In this document: positions 50,607 through 62,840 of the stretch, one piece after another
How the letters are laid out: each line of letters begins with the position of its first letter
Position numbering within the stretch: the first letter of the stretch is position 1
Source of the DNA: Paramecium pentaurelia
Taxonomy: Eukaryota; Ciliophora; Oligohymenophorea; Peniculida; Parameciidae
Assembly: GCA_905183005.1 (NCBI GenBank)
Contig: CAJJDO010000009.1
Location: forward strand, 237,891-301,890
Length of the DNA: 64,000 nucleotides
Reading direction: 5' to 3'
The notes under the pieces: model-generated
Database searches by the model: none
What the model saw: only the letters and a program-made list of their open reading frames with translations
What the model was told of the DNA's origin: nothing
Translations under genes and position numbers: made by a program

Positions 50607-53600
50607 ATGTGGGATTAATCATTTAAGTTAGTTCCAGATTAAAATATAGCATTAGTGTTTGACTAAGCTGTAAATCCATTATTAATATTTAGCTCAACGC
50701 AAATGATGATTATTTGAGGTTGTTAAAAATTACAGAAGGTATAAAATATGTAACTTAAAAATTACCTTAAGCAACAACATTTTCTAGTTCAAAACTATTG
50801 TTTTAATGTAATCTCTATTTCAATAATTTCATAGTAATGTGTTTATATCCCTTTTAAAAATCAAACATAGAATCTTTAATTTCTGCATTTTTTGAGTATT
50901 TCCAGGATTTTCGTTTCATAAGTAGCTTCTTTGAGGCTTCATCAGATATTTCTATGCTTCAGGAAACTAGTACATAAACTTTAAAATAAAGAATTACAAT
51001 GTTATAACGGTTTAATAAGTATTCATTAATTACATTTCAAAGCAAACCAAAAGATGGCCATGATGGATAATAATTCAGCTAAGCAGTAACTTAGGAAATA
51101 GTTACAATAAAATTGTTTACTGTAAAATACTTAAAGAAATTTTTTGAATTAGCAAATAATTTGTAGTTGGATTTTTAACTTTATTGTCTGATGTTTAAAC
51201 ACTATATTTAAAACTCAACTAATTAAAAATTAATAGAAAATGTTATGGATTGTTTTTAGGATTTAAGATTTACAATATTTGCTAAATGTGATTGGGTTAA
51301 TTAATTTAGTGAAGAAATTATTATTTGTAATTATATTTAGTTTTATAGATATAGTTTTTAAGAATACTCCAAAATTATTTCCATCTTATACTAAATATAA
51401 AATAGTTGTAATTGAAGAAGATTCTGATACAGAAATTGTAAGTTAAACATAAATTACTGTAACTTAACAATAAAATAAAAGAAGATCTTATGTTTCATCT
51501 GAATAAGACCCTAGTTTATATATATAAAATTTATGTTGTAAATAAGATCCAGAATAACCATTATAACATAATTCAGTTTTTGAAGAAATTGAGAATATTG
51601 ATATTTTAATTTAATTTGTTTTAGATCCTATTTAAATTTCAGTAGCTTCTCTTTGGGTAAAATGATATAAATAAATTTTAGGTTGAAAATTTTCCAAAAT
51701 TACCAGATATTATAGATAATGAGAAATAAATCTTTAAATATAAATCAACTAATAATTTGAGTAAATATCAAGTATTTAGATCTTTTAGAGCCTTATAAAT
51801 TCTAACTAATATTGAAAACTTTAAAAATTTATTAGGTCAATATTCATAAATTTTTGCAAAAACATGTAAATTAATTATTAATAAATAGTTGCATTTATTA
51901 ATATCACTTTATATGATGAAACTAAAAATATTAATTTATATCATCTTGCCATGATGTTAAAATTTTTAATCAATCTATAACCTAAGTTTTGTATTAAATA
52001 ACTTATAGAATAAAAAATATTTCCTAAATTATTAGAAATGTCTTATAATCCTTCAATAAATTAACTATTGATCGAAATGATTAATTTTAATGAAGACATT
52101 ATTAAATTAGGAATTTATTATTTAGATTAGTTATGGTCCTACTTACATTAACTTAATTTTTTGTAATTACTTTCTAATTATTCATTCGATACATAACTAG
52201 TTGTAGATACTCCAACTCCTGATTAAACAGTAATAATAATTACTATGAAAGGCTTACAATGACATATTTTAAGTAATTAAAGCTTTATCTATATTTGATC
52301 CATAGAGAATGTAAAAAAAATTGCTAAAATAAGAAACATAAGATAATATAAATTCCATACAATCTAAAAATGATTATGATAATTTAGAAGCATTTTAAAA
52401 TGAAAAATAAAATAAATTGAAAAAAGCAGAAGATGATTTATTAAGAAGACAATCATCTATTTCAATGACACAAAATAATAGTAAAGTACATTAAATCTAA
52501 AAAAGAAAATCAAATAATTTTTATTTACCAAAAATATAATCAAATACTTCTTGTCAAGATGGTGATGGTATTTTGATAAATAATAGTTAAAGTATAGATA
52601 ATAAATTAAATTCTGGAAATATAAAGACATCACCTTTAATGAGAAGAAGAAATTAAACTTCTTAACATTAAGGTAAAAATAAAATGAAAACTGAACAAGA
52701 TAATGATTTATATTCAAATGATGGATTTTCAAGTAGTAAACTTGTTTAAATCTATCCAACAACTAAATCAGTAATATTTTTATCAGATTTTGAAAAAGAA
52801 AAATCATAATTTAATAAAAATAATATATCAGAAAATCATTTAAAAATGTTAATTCTATTAATTGATTAATTAATTGTTTTTGCTGAAAAACAATAAGAAA
52901 TGTAAAAAAGATTACCCAAAACTTAAATATTTAATATTAATAAATTTGCAGAATTAATTATAACAGAAAAGAATATATATTCATTATTTAAGGTATTTTT
53001 ATATTCAATTTTGGAAATCCCACATAATCCAACATCCTTGTCTGTTGAATGTGGACTTTTATTACATAATCTTTACATTAAAGTTAAGACTTTATAAATA
53101 TTTGAAAATTTTAAAGAATTGTTAAAAAATTAATTTTAATTAATAATAGATTATTTAGTTAAATGCATAGTTTAATTAAATTCAATTAAATAAAAACTAG
53201 ATTCCTCATCTTTTGCTTTTAAATAATATATTTTAGTTTCCTTAATGACTAATGGATTGTTATTATATGACAGATAAAATTATATGATTAAAGTAGATAA
53301 AAATTTAAAAAGTGTTTTCAGAAATTTAACAGATACTATGCTTCATATAATTATTATATGGTTTTCAGATAGTTAATAGAATACAATATATTAATAAATC
53401 TTCACTAAATTTATTACTATATATTTTGCAGGAGCTCCTATGCCATACTTATCCAATATTATTTTTAAATTAGGATTAGTTAGTTCGTTATATAATGCAT
53501 ATACTAAATTTTATTAGAATGAAATAAAGGACACATCATATGTAGAAGGCATTTTTTTTTATATTCTATTAATAAATTATATTATTAGAAATGCAATAAA

Positions 53601-53944
53601 AGTGAGAAATTTAAGTGATTTATAAAGTGCTCTTATTATATTAGACTCATGGTAATAGCTAGAATAAGCTCAACCATTTGAAAATCCTATGGCTTTGAGA
53701 AATGCTGATTAATTGATTAATGTAGAATAACTGAAATAAGTAGAAAAAGTATAACCTAAAAAAAGTGAAGAAAAGAATCTCAAATTAATCAAAACAAAAA
53801 CATAAATAAATCAAAAAGTAAATTCCCTTATGTCCTTATAAAAGTATATTAGTAAAATCTAATTTTAGAAAAATAAGCGAACCTAATACTAACCCGACAG
53901 TGCAAACAGCAAGACCAGAATAATCATAAAGAAAATTAATTTGA
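50607..53944 (+). CDS. Tandem large-protein family, member 2
   Basis: Starts MWDQSFKLVPDQNIALVFDQ; intron 1 is 50670-50692; ends PEQSQRKLI before TGA 53942-53944. The same order of segments as member 1 is visible: NDDYLRLLKITEGIKYV at the N-terminus, a basic Q/S-rich linker (LLRRQSSISMTQNNSK), NDGFSSSKLVQIYPTT, then ECGLLLHNLYIKVKTLQIF, IIIWFSDSQQNTIYQ and FAGAPMPYLSNIIFKLGLV. Sequence identity with members 1 and 3 is low outside these markers, so the triplication is old. Several internal introns were not mapped. Function unknown. Confidence 0.65.
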
Positions 53945-54009
53945 TTTGGTAGATAGACTTATTGATTATAATAATATATAATTTTAATCATAAATATAAA
54001 TTCAACCTA

Positions 54010-57000
54010 ATGCACTTATAACTTGCTGTAACTTTTAATTCAATTCAAATTTAGCTTACTGAAGATAATCAATATATGAGATTGTAGAAACTTTCATTAG
54101 GAATTAAGGAATTTGCATAAAGTTTACCAAATTAATAATATTTTACAAATATTTCATCATTGAAGCTATGTATATATATAATAATATATTAAAAGTAATA
54201 TGTGCTTATCCATTTTAACAATACAGTGTGGAATTGATTATTTCAATTCTATTTGATAGATTTAAGGATGATTAATTTATTTCTACATTCCACTAAGCAA
54301 TTTCAGAAGTAGCTTAACTATAAGAATAAAGAGAATTTTTAAGTTAAAGATCATTCTCTGTTAAATCCTCTCGATTTACAATTATGTAGATTAATAATAT
54401 ATATTAGAAAAAATGCATCAGTAGATGTGAGATTGAAATAATAAAATGTATCCTTTGCAAAAACTGTAATTGAAAAATTATTGATCGCTAAAAAGTTTAG
54501 TAGTGGATACCTAAAATAATTATTTTAGTAGGCCAAAGAATTAAATATGGATTTAGAAAAAATGGCTAAAATATTTAAAACATTTATAATAAATACAAAA
54601 GATTAAGAATTTAGATATTAGATTATATCTATTTTTGATATCTGTAAAAAGGATATATTTGGTGATCGTCAATGGATTACAACATATTATGAAGAAATTG
54701 AATAATGTAATAACTATGAACTTAATTTTAGATTTTTTATAAAATCATATATAAAATTCTATAGACTTTGTATCAGATAAAAACTTAAAAATCAATTTAA
54801 CATTAATTGATGATTCATAGAACTATGATAGTGATGATAATTAGGAAGATAGTATTGATGATTAAATATAAAAATGGCTATTTGAAACAAATACATACGA
54901 TATTTTAGAGAGAGAGAATATTTTTAAGAAACCTGAAAATTATGATGAAATTTTAAAGTATATTACTTAACCTGAAAAAGTTGAAGTTTATAAAAAATGG
55001 GTTATATAATTTTATAATAATTATAGGCTCAATAATCTGATATAAATTTATAAAATGATGATCCAACATATTATAAAATATACGGAAAATCATTAAAACA
55101 AGAAGAAACCATACGATCATATAAAGCCCTTTAAGTTTTAATTAAAGAGGATAATATTTAATTTTTTGATCAATTTGTTTAATAAAATGTCATTTAGATT
55201 TGTAACATAATATTTAAATCTATAGTTAATGGAGTTTACAACTTTATTAATGATTAGAACAATAATATGAATCTTAATCATATTGCAAAACTTATTGAAA
55301 TAACATTAATGAAACAACCAAAGTTGAGTATCGTGTAAATAGTTGATTTAAATCTTTATTTTTCATTAAGTCTCTACATCTACAATTCTATGATATAGTA
55401 AATTTTAGAGAGTATGTATATTTGATATCTAGATATAATTAATATTAAAATTGACTATTATTAATTAGGACATTTCTTTTAGGAATAAATATGGAAATAT
55501 TTGTGTAAAACAGAATGGTTTACATTTATAGTCTAAAGAGTTTATAAAGAAGCAGTAAATATGAACATGATACATAAAGAAGCCAAAACAGAAGCTATAA
55601 TAAATATTTTATCTATACTAAAAACACTTTCATCATAAAATTAAATACAAATTAAATCAACACTTATGAATATAGAGGAAAAAGAATAATTAACTAATTT
55701 ATTGGGAGTATTTTAATCAGGTAAAAGCACTTAATAATATTATACAACAAATTAATTTAATTGGCAATTAAATTAAGAGATTAATGAGTATATCTCAACC
55801 AAAGAATTCATTACAAGAGATTTAGATAACCTAAATAAATTTATCTAAGAAAGAAAGAATAATACTCAATTAAAATAATATTATTTAGATCTCCAAATGA
55901 AAAGATCAACTAAAACAAATATTAATAACACATAAAATAATATAAAAGAATAGGAATAAATTATATTAAACACATCAATGGAATTTCCTGAAACAATTAA
56001 AAATACAATAACAAAAAATAATAATATTATTATTAACACAAGAAAAAGCTAATCAAAAGCTATATTAAAATTAACTTATTCAAGTTCTCAATAATCATCT
56101 TCAACTTAAATTATAGACTCCCCGTATTTAGAATCAAATGATAAATATTAAGTATAAGTTTCAATAGAAGAACACTGTCCTTCCAGTTTTAAGAGATAAT
56201 AATAGAAATCAATATTTTTATATTATTAACCCAACTTCAGATAAAAAACAGAACGAAACTGTACAAATGATGGATTTTCTAGTTCAAAACTTAAAATAAT
56301 ATATCCAAGTTATAAAACCTAAATTTCACATATATAATATGAAAATTAACTTCAATAAATTTAGATAGATTAAAAATACTATTATTAAGGAATAATATTA
56401 TTGCTTCATACTACTAAATCAATAATAGAATATCTTAATAATAATAAAGTTAAACTTACCTTAAGTACATTAGATATATCATGCATGTCTAAATGTTTCT
56501 TAAGTTAACATTTTATTGATAGATGTTTTTAAATTTATTTGTTGAATATTTTGGAAAATTAACCATATGATTCAAATTTATCAGATGAATGTGGAATATT
56601 CATTAATTATATATATGAAAATGTAACCAAAATAAAATGTCTAAAAGATAATCAAGTAGATTTATGTAACAGTTTTTTAAATGTTATTGAATATCTTTGT
56701 AAATAAATATTTGAAATGAATAAAAATTTAAATAATTCTACTAAGCATAAATTTAAGAAATCATTATTAATGACTACTTTAAATATAGGATTCTAGTTAT
56801 TTCAATTAACTTTTAGTGATTAAATAGAAAAATTAATGATTTAATATATAAATGAAAGTGTATTACATATACTAGTGATATGGTTTTTTGATAGTGATTC
56901 AAACAATACTATTTAAAGAAACTTTTTTATGTATCATTCAATCATTAAATTTAAGGTTTTTAAACTTATTGCTGAATAAAACTCATCCTGCAATGATATC

Positions 57001-57256
57001 TACACTTTTTTTTAAAATAGGACTTATTTAATCACTATAAAATTCTTACTCTAGATTTTATGTTAATGGAATCAAGAATAATTCATATTATGAAAATCTC
57101 ACTTATTATATACAAAATATCATAAAATTAATTTAAAATGTAAAGATTATATATTATTAAAGGTTATACATTAAAGAAAATTAATTTAAATTCAAAGAAA
57201 TTTAGAAACAATGTAATCATGGCACATTATCACAGAAAATAAATATTTTGAATTGA
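54010..57256 (+). CDS. Tandem large-protein family, member 3
   Basis: Starts MHLQLA, intron 1 (GTAACT...TTTAG) follows directly, then LTEDNQYMRLQKLSLGIKEF, matching members 1 and 2. The middle contains ILERENIFKKPENYDEILKY and ITQPEKVEVYKKWVIQF, the segment that most recalls SAPS regulators. The marker NDGFSSSKLKQIYPSY and the landmark IWFFDSDSNNTIQRNFF follow. A 25-base intron there (GTATCATT...TTTAAG) restores the family pattern LLLNKTHPAMISTLFFKIGL, so this copy is not frameshifted. Ends KINILN before TGA 57254-57256. Only 65 bases separate it from member 2. Confidence 0.65.
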
Positions 57257-57294
57257 CTTAAGCGATAATAAATAATAATATAATATAAGAATAA

Positions 57295-57492
57295 ATGTCA
57301 AATTAAGAGTAATTATCTCTAAATGATAATAATAATCATAGAAGTGATGATTTAAAACAAAAAGAATTTAAAGTTGGAAATTAGAAAGTAAATTAAATAA
57401 TAAAAAAATAGATTTTAAGTCATTCTCTCAAATTATAACCACTTTGTCCAGGTTTGCCAAATAAATGTAATAAATAAACTATTAATTCTTGA
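57295..57492 (+). CDS. Small hypothetical protein
   Basis: 65 residues (MSNQEQLSLNDNNNHRSDDL ... CNKQTINS) from ATG 57295 to TGA 57490-57492. A 24-base stretch GTAAATTA...AAATAG inside it is a good intron and would leave 57 residues in the same frame. Starts 38 bases after the large family member 3. Composition is protein-like but no family is recognised; small size limits confidence. Confidence 0.45.
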
Positions 57493-57601
57493 TTTATTTT
57501 TATTATTTTATTATTATTCAAAACAAACCCTTGAATTTATTTATTTATTTAGTATATATAAATTATGCAAATCAATTTTTAGACAATTAATATTTTTGAG
57601 T

Positions 57602-58021
57602 TCATATTTCTGAATTCTCAAAAGTCACTCTTTTTGTACTTTTTTTAGATTAATTACAATTTTATAGTTTATTATTCTTTTAATTGTATTCTTAATATCT
57701 GTTAATAGCTTAATCTAATTGATCAGTATATTTTTTTGCTTCCTTAAGTATTGGCTTAGTAAACTAATTATGAATATTATTTGGAAGGCCAATCCAAATT
57801 CCATCATCAAGGTTGTTTGGAACAATATTTGTAGGGTTTACTCCTTAAGATAAATATGACTTAATGTGATTTTAGTTATTCTTTCTCGTAATAATTTCAT
57901 CTTTAGATTTTGGAAGCAAAACATATTATAAAGTCCTAATAGACTTTGTATGATCATTATCTAAAATACTAGAATTAAGATACGCATACATTTTCATATT
58001 TTCTAGGTCATTCTCTATCAT
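57602..58021 (-). CDS. Small unrecognised protein
   Basis: 139 residues in one uninterrupted frame (exactly 140 codons), MIENDLENMKMYAYLNSSIL to TKRVTFENSEI. It contains an ordered-looking centre (NNLDDGIWIGLPNNIHNQF) and a helical, basic Q/K-rich tail. No known domain, signal or membrane segment. Convergent with the small gene at 57295; stops are about 110 bases apart. Confidence 0.65.
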
Positions 58022-58414
58022 ATCAAATGATTTCTTAAAATAAAAATATAAATCATAATAAAAAACACAAATTATACAAACTCATCATTTATTACAAGAG
58101 ACAGAATATTTGTTGAAGAAAAAATAACAAATTTAGTCATTTACTATACAAAATGTTATTTAGTATTAGAAGGTTAACAATAAAATTTAATTTAAGCGAT
58201 ATTGAGTAATATTATAAACTCAAAAATTTGTAATGATAAAATAGCTAATTTTATTAATATTATTTTAGAATTAATAAATGGACCCATAATCTAAAATAAT
58301 AGATGTACTATGAATTGGTCCTAATGCAACGCGGAGTTAAAGTTTATAAAAATAAATATCAAAAAATTTATTCTAATTTTGAAACTTAGATCAGATAATA
58401 AAAATTTTAAATAA
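58022..58414. other. Intergenic with a GC-richer patch
   Basis: AT-rich except for GGTCCTAATGCAACGCGGAG at about 58318-58337, which stands out from its surroundings. GGACC at about 58288 could pair with GGTCC at 58318 over a 25-30 base loop. No reading frame is supported here. Could be part of an unannotated RNA gene or nothing. Confidence 0.3.
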
Positions 58415-58732
58415 ATGTATCTGAATAACGAAGAAGAAAATAAATTTATAATATAAATTCATCTTTCTATACTTCAAATCTAGTGTGAATATAATATTTA
58501 GTTTAAAAAAAGTAAACTATCTGACATTTATTTAAATAATTCTAATCGAAAATTCTTGAAATTTAATTTGTTAAATTCAAAAATTCTAATGGTATTGAAT
58601 TAATTGAATAGACAATTTTAGAATTAGTAATAGAAGTTTCCTTAATCAATTGAATACTATATTCTTATATTGATAATTTATTTTATAAACTATATTAATC
58701 TTTGCTAGTTTTCTTTGATTCAAAAATCATGA
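58415..58732 (+). CDS. Possible short gene
   Basis: 105 codons, MYLNNEEENKFIIQIHLSIL to INLCQFSLIQKS. A competing plus-strand frame across 58550-58660 (KFKNSNGIELIEQTILELV) is equally protein-like, so an intron may join the two. No family recognised. The following 58733-59098 holds nothing I can support. Confidence 0.3.
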
Positions 58733-59098
58733 AGAGTCACTCTTTTTAAGATGAGTAAATGAATTAATATTTATGAATAATATTATAATTCATGGAAATT
58801 ATTCATTTTATAAAGTAAATTCAATAATATATTTTAATATTAATCTTAAAATACTTCCCAATCATATCTAGAGTTTATAATCAGAGATATTTCATTAAAT
58901 ATTGTAAATTTTCAATAAGATATATTTAATTTAAGGTCAAATTAATGAAGCATATTATTAAATTTTCTTTTTCGTTAGATATGACTGAAACATTGTCTAT
59001 TAATTAATTTAATTTTATACTAAATTGAAAATAATAAGTTAATAAATTTAAATAAAAACATTAGATTTATATTACTGATAGATTTAAAACATACTTAT

Positions 59099-59945
59099 TC
59101 ATTTTTGAATAAAGTTTTAAAATTATAGCATAGATTTAGTGAAACTCATTTTGAATAATTTCTCTATTTGTGTTTCAAACTCTTATTTATTTCTTCCAAA
59201 AATTTTTTAGTATTAATTATCTGTTAATTAAATACCAAATGATTCTAAAAAAAGTTTTATCCTATTCTCTCCATCAATAAAATGATTATGACTTTGTTCA
59301 GTTATTAATTTGACTATGTCTTCTTAAATTTGAGTTTGAAATACTCCTGGCTTTATTTACTCTATTAATTCTATGTAGCTCAAAACTGCTTAATCTAATT
59401 GTTATGATGAAATTTAAGTATGATATAGCTAATTATCTAATTTTAGTAATTATTTCAATCGAGGTAATTTTAAAGTAGAGAGCAATGATATTATATATGT
59501 CTTTGGATTTCTAATTTATAATTCCAAAATATTCCAATTATCAATCATTGGTGGAATAGCTATTACTACAAAATTGCATTATTATAATAATTTATCATTA
59601 TCAAAGTATACCTAATAACCTTTTGTAACATAATAATGAATTTGTTCAGGCCTATCTTATAATGTAATTAATATACCTTCTTGTTGATATATGAACATCT
59701 TAAGGTTTTAAATCATAGTATTTAATAGCATATGGAATTATAGAATTAATTATCAACTTTCCAACTTGTCCACATCCAATCAATCCAAAAGTAATGGATT
59801 CATCATTATGAATTGATTTCCATGTATTAAAAATATGCAATACTTAAGCAACAATAAATTATTTTGCCAATCTCACTCTTACTAATTCAGGTCTTGGATT
59901 GTGAGTAATTGGTATATTGAGGAAGTTATAAAATTATTGATTCAT
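59099..59945 (-). CDS. NAD(P)-binding oxidoreductase, P5C reductase-like
   Basis: 273 residues, exactly 274 codons with one intron (59652-59676). N-terminal Rossmann fold: beta-strand and glycine loop FGLIGCGQVGKLIINSI, then VHISTRRPEQ at the end of strand 2 where NADP selectivity is set (arginines suggest NADPH), and NFVVIAIPP at strand 4. This resembles the pyrroline-5-carboxylate reductase / NOXRED1 (F420-type coenzyme) superfamily. The C-terminal half is helical but does not show the usual P5CR dimerisation signature, so the true substrate is unknown; a role outside proline synthesis is quite possible. The ATG overlaps the TERT stop by four bases (ATGA in the minus sense at 59945-59942). 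Confidence 0.75.
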
Positions 59946-62790
59946 AAATTTTTATAATTAATAATCATTTTCAATTTTTTGTGATTTTTTATTGTTTTTT
60001 ATAATTACTTTTTTATTATTCTCAAAATGTAATTCTGATCTAATTCTGATCCTCTCTCTTAAACTTATTAAAAGCAATAATTTGCAATTTCTATTTGTAC
60101 TTATTTGATTATTTCTATATTAAAAAATGATTTTACTTAAAAAATCAAATTTTTTATTCTTTTATTTAGATAACTTAAATAATTTGGCTTTCTCCATAAA
60201 GTTTACTAATTTAATCAATCCAGCATGTATAAATGTTTTTGCTATTTTAATCAATGTGGGTTAGTCATTTATTTTAGGATTAAAAAAAAATTTAAATTAA
60301 TTAAGCATAAGGGATTTCAACTTTGCCTTAAAAAAATAGGAATTAAGTCTGGATGGTAGATTGACATTGATTTAATTTGAAAATTCTATAAATAGATTTA
60401 TTACTTACTACTGTCCTTTTCTTATGCAAAAGCAGGTTTTATGGTTAATTTTTCTAAATTAATTATTTTTCCAATCCATTTAAAAGTGACTACCTTTTGA
60501 TCTATATTATGTTAAGTTTTATCATCATTCAAATGGATGCTATACAACTTTTCAACTTCTTTAAAATTATTTTTAATGTTAATCTAAATAAAAAATTAAA
60601 TTACTAAATTTTGTTTATCAAAGGTTAAACAACAATAATCATCAGTTAATCTCATAATCAATGTATCTCCTATTAGTTTTCGAGTCAAGTTTTTTTCTAT
60701 ATTGGCTATGTAAAAAGAACATAAAATTCCAGATATATTTAATCCTTAAGGAATTCCTAGAGTCTATATAAAATATCTATCTTCAAATTGAACAATATTA
60801 TTCTGACATAATTCCTTAATACTTATTAAGAATTCACTAAATGTAACAGTTGTTTATATTCCTAGATTTGCTATAATAGCTAATTTATTTTATTAAATAT
60901 ATTCTATGTATCCTTTTTGAAGACATTAAGGATTGTTAATTGGAATGGCACAAGTTCTATCAAAAATATTAAATAGATCTCTCATTTATTTAGATCCTTT
61001 GATTTACCGATTATTTCTTATAATTAAATAATATTTATTAATGATATAGGCACTTTAAATTAAGTTACTTTCTTGAATAAATTTAAGTAAAAATTCAAGT
61101 TAGATAGAATCATAGCATTTATGAATATCCATAGACATAAAATAGGTTTATGGAAATTAATACTTGATCCATAGTTTTTTGAATTCCTCTAATCTATTAA
61201 ATATTTAAGGATTTCCAAATACTGAGAAACCTAGTTATTGGCTTCTTAAATTTCTTAATACATACTTAATATCTAATAGTTTTTTATTAAGTGATAATTT
61301 AGAAACTATTTTGAAATATAATTTTACTTCTTGATTTTCTATTGTAAGTAACTATTGGTCTAAATGTACCTGGTTTAGGTACAATTCTTAATTTACCAAT
61401 ATATTGGGTTGTAATTTTTTAAGGAGATATTTATTTTAAGTTATTGGAAGATAATTGATTTAATGATAATTTAAGTATCAAATTCCAAATTTCTTTTCTA
61501 TAATAAAATAATTTCCAGTCATCCTTCATTCTTTCAGTAATATAAAAATTATGTCTTAGAAAAGGTATTATAATTTATTAGAATAAAAATCTAAATATAG
61601 GGAATAGTTATTATCTTTTTTTGAAAATTAAAATTTTCTATTTCTTTTTTGAAAAATATGTATTCATCCATGGAATTTAAAAAACATTAAATCTATTAAT
61701 ATAATCTGAATAATTTTAGTCTTCAAATCTCAATAATGTAATAAATTGTTATAAATCATTTAGAAAAGTATATAAGTTTTATTATCCTAAAAAGTCTATA
61801 GGTATAATGGTTCGAAGAAAGTTTCTCAAAGTTGAAATTACTTAATCATAACTTAAAAAGTTCTTATAAATATTGTCATATAGATTAGGAATATAAAATT
61901 GCTTTTATTTTATAGATTGTTAGACATCTTTTTTTAAATTTTAATAATTAGGAGGTAGAGGAACAAATATCTTGAAAGCTTAGGGAAAATTGAATTTTTA
62001 CATGTTGTTAATCAATTTTTAGGTTAAAATTCTCAATTACTATTTTTCTTATTCTTTAAATTTTCCCTCAAAATAATATTAATCAAAAATATTTGATGTG
62101 GCTTTCATAGATATCATATCTAATGATATTTATTCTTTTGGGATAAAGTTCCTCATAATTATCTCTTTTTTGGCCTAACTTATGAAATCTATATATATAA
62201 TAGTTAATGTAATACTTTTTTTAAATAGTCCTACTTGTCTTGACATATGATTGCAATAAAGAATTTATTACCTACAAATCTTTTCTTAATTATTTGATTT
62301 TTATTTTATAGTATTTTTCATAATTGGTTCTCCCCATATTTAAATATAAGTCTCTTTATTTATGTCTTCTTTGATTAATATCTAATAAAATAATTATCTT
62401 ACTTTAAAATTTTATAAAATGAAGTCAATATTTTGTTCACCTATTATTTTATAAAAGGTTTCCATTTCATCAGAAAGTATTAACTTTTGACTAACTAAAA
62501 AATATTTTTTATTTTAAAAATTGTTTTCACTATTAGAATATTGAATATATTTGTTTTCATCCTTTTTTTTGTCTTCAAAGAGTTTCTAAAAATCATATTA
62601 AATATACTTAGTATAAAAAATTAGAAGGGTTTATTATTGGGAATTTTTTTAATGGAATATTATCTGAACATATTAATGTTGTTTAATAAAATATGGTATT
62701 TTAATCAAACTCTGCTCCAATAAATGATAGATACTATTAGAATGTAAAGACACTCTAAAATTATTGAATGTTCTTCAAAGTAAATAACAT
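59942..62790 (-). CDS. TERT: Telomerase reverse transcriptase (TERT)
   Basis: Catalytic subunit of telomerase, acting in the nucleus with a telomerase RNA to add G-rich repeats, and essential for the thousands of ciliate macronuclear telomeres. About 905-918 residues depending on two optional 21-base in-frame introns. Four introns are required: 22 bases near 62575, 22 near 61300, 26 near 60390 and 22 near 60130; with these the length is an exact codon multiple. In order: an N-terminal domain (FLGQQNLYTFLNDLQQF), motif T (FYITERMKDDWKLFYYRKEI), motifs 1/2 (GKLRIVPKPGTFRPIVTYN), motif A (YFMSMDIHKCYDSI), motif B' (LGIPQGLNISGILCSFY), motif C with catalytic DD (IMRLTDDYCCLTF), and a C-terminal extension (SRLNSYFFKAKLKSLMLNQF). 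All three catalytic aspartates are present. It is divergent from the bZIP gene (50-base gap). Confidence 0.95.
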
Positions 62791-62840
62791 TAAATAATTA
62801 ATTAATTTATTTACTAATTATCTATAAAAATATAAAATAA
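62791..62840. promoter_or_regulatory. Very short divergent promoter, TERT and bZIP
   Basis: Only 50 bases separate the TERT ATG (minus) from the bZIP ATG (plus). Both promoters and both 5' untranslated regions must fit here or extend into coding DNA. No element was recognised. Confidence 0.5.
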
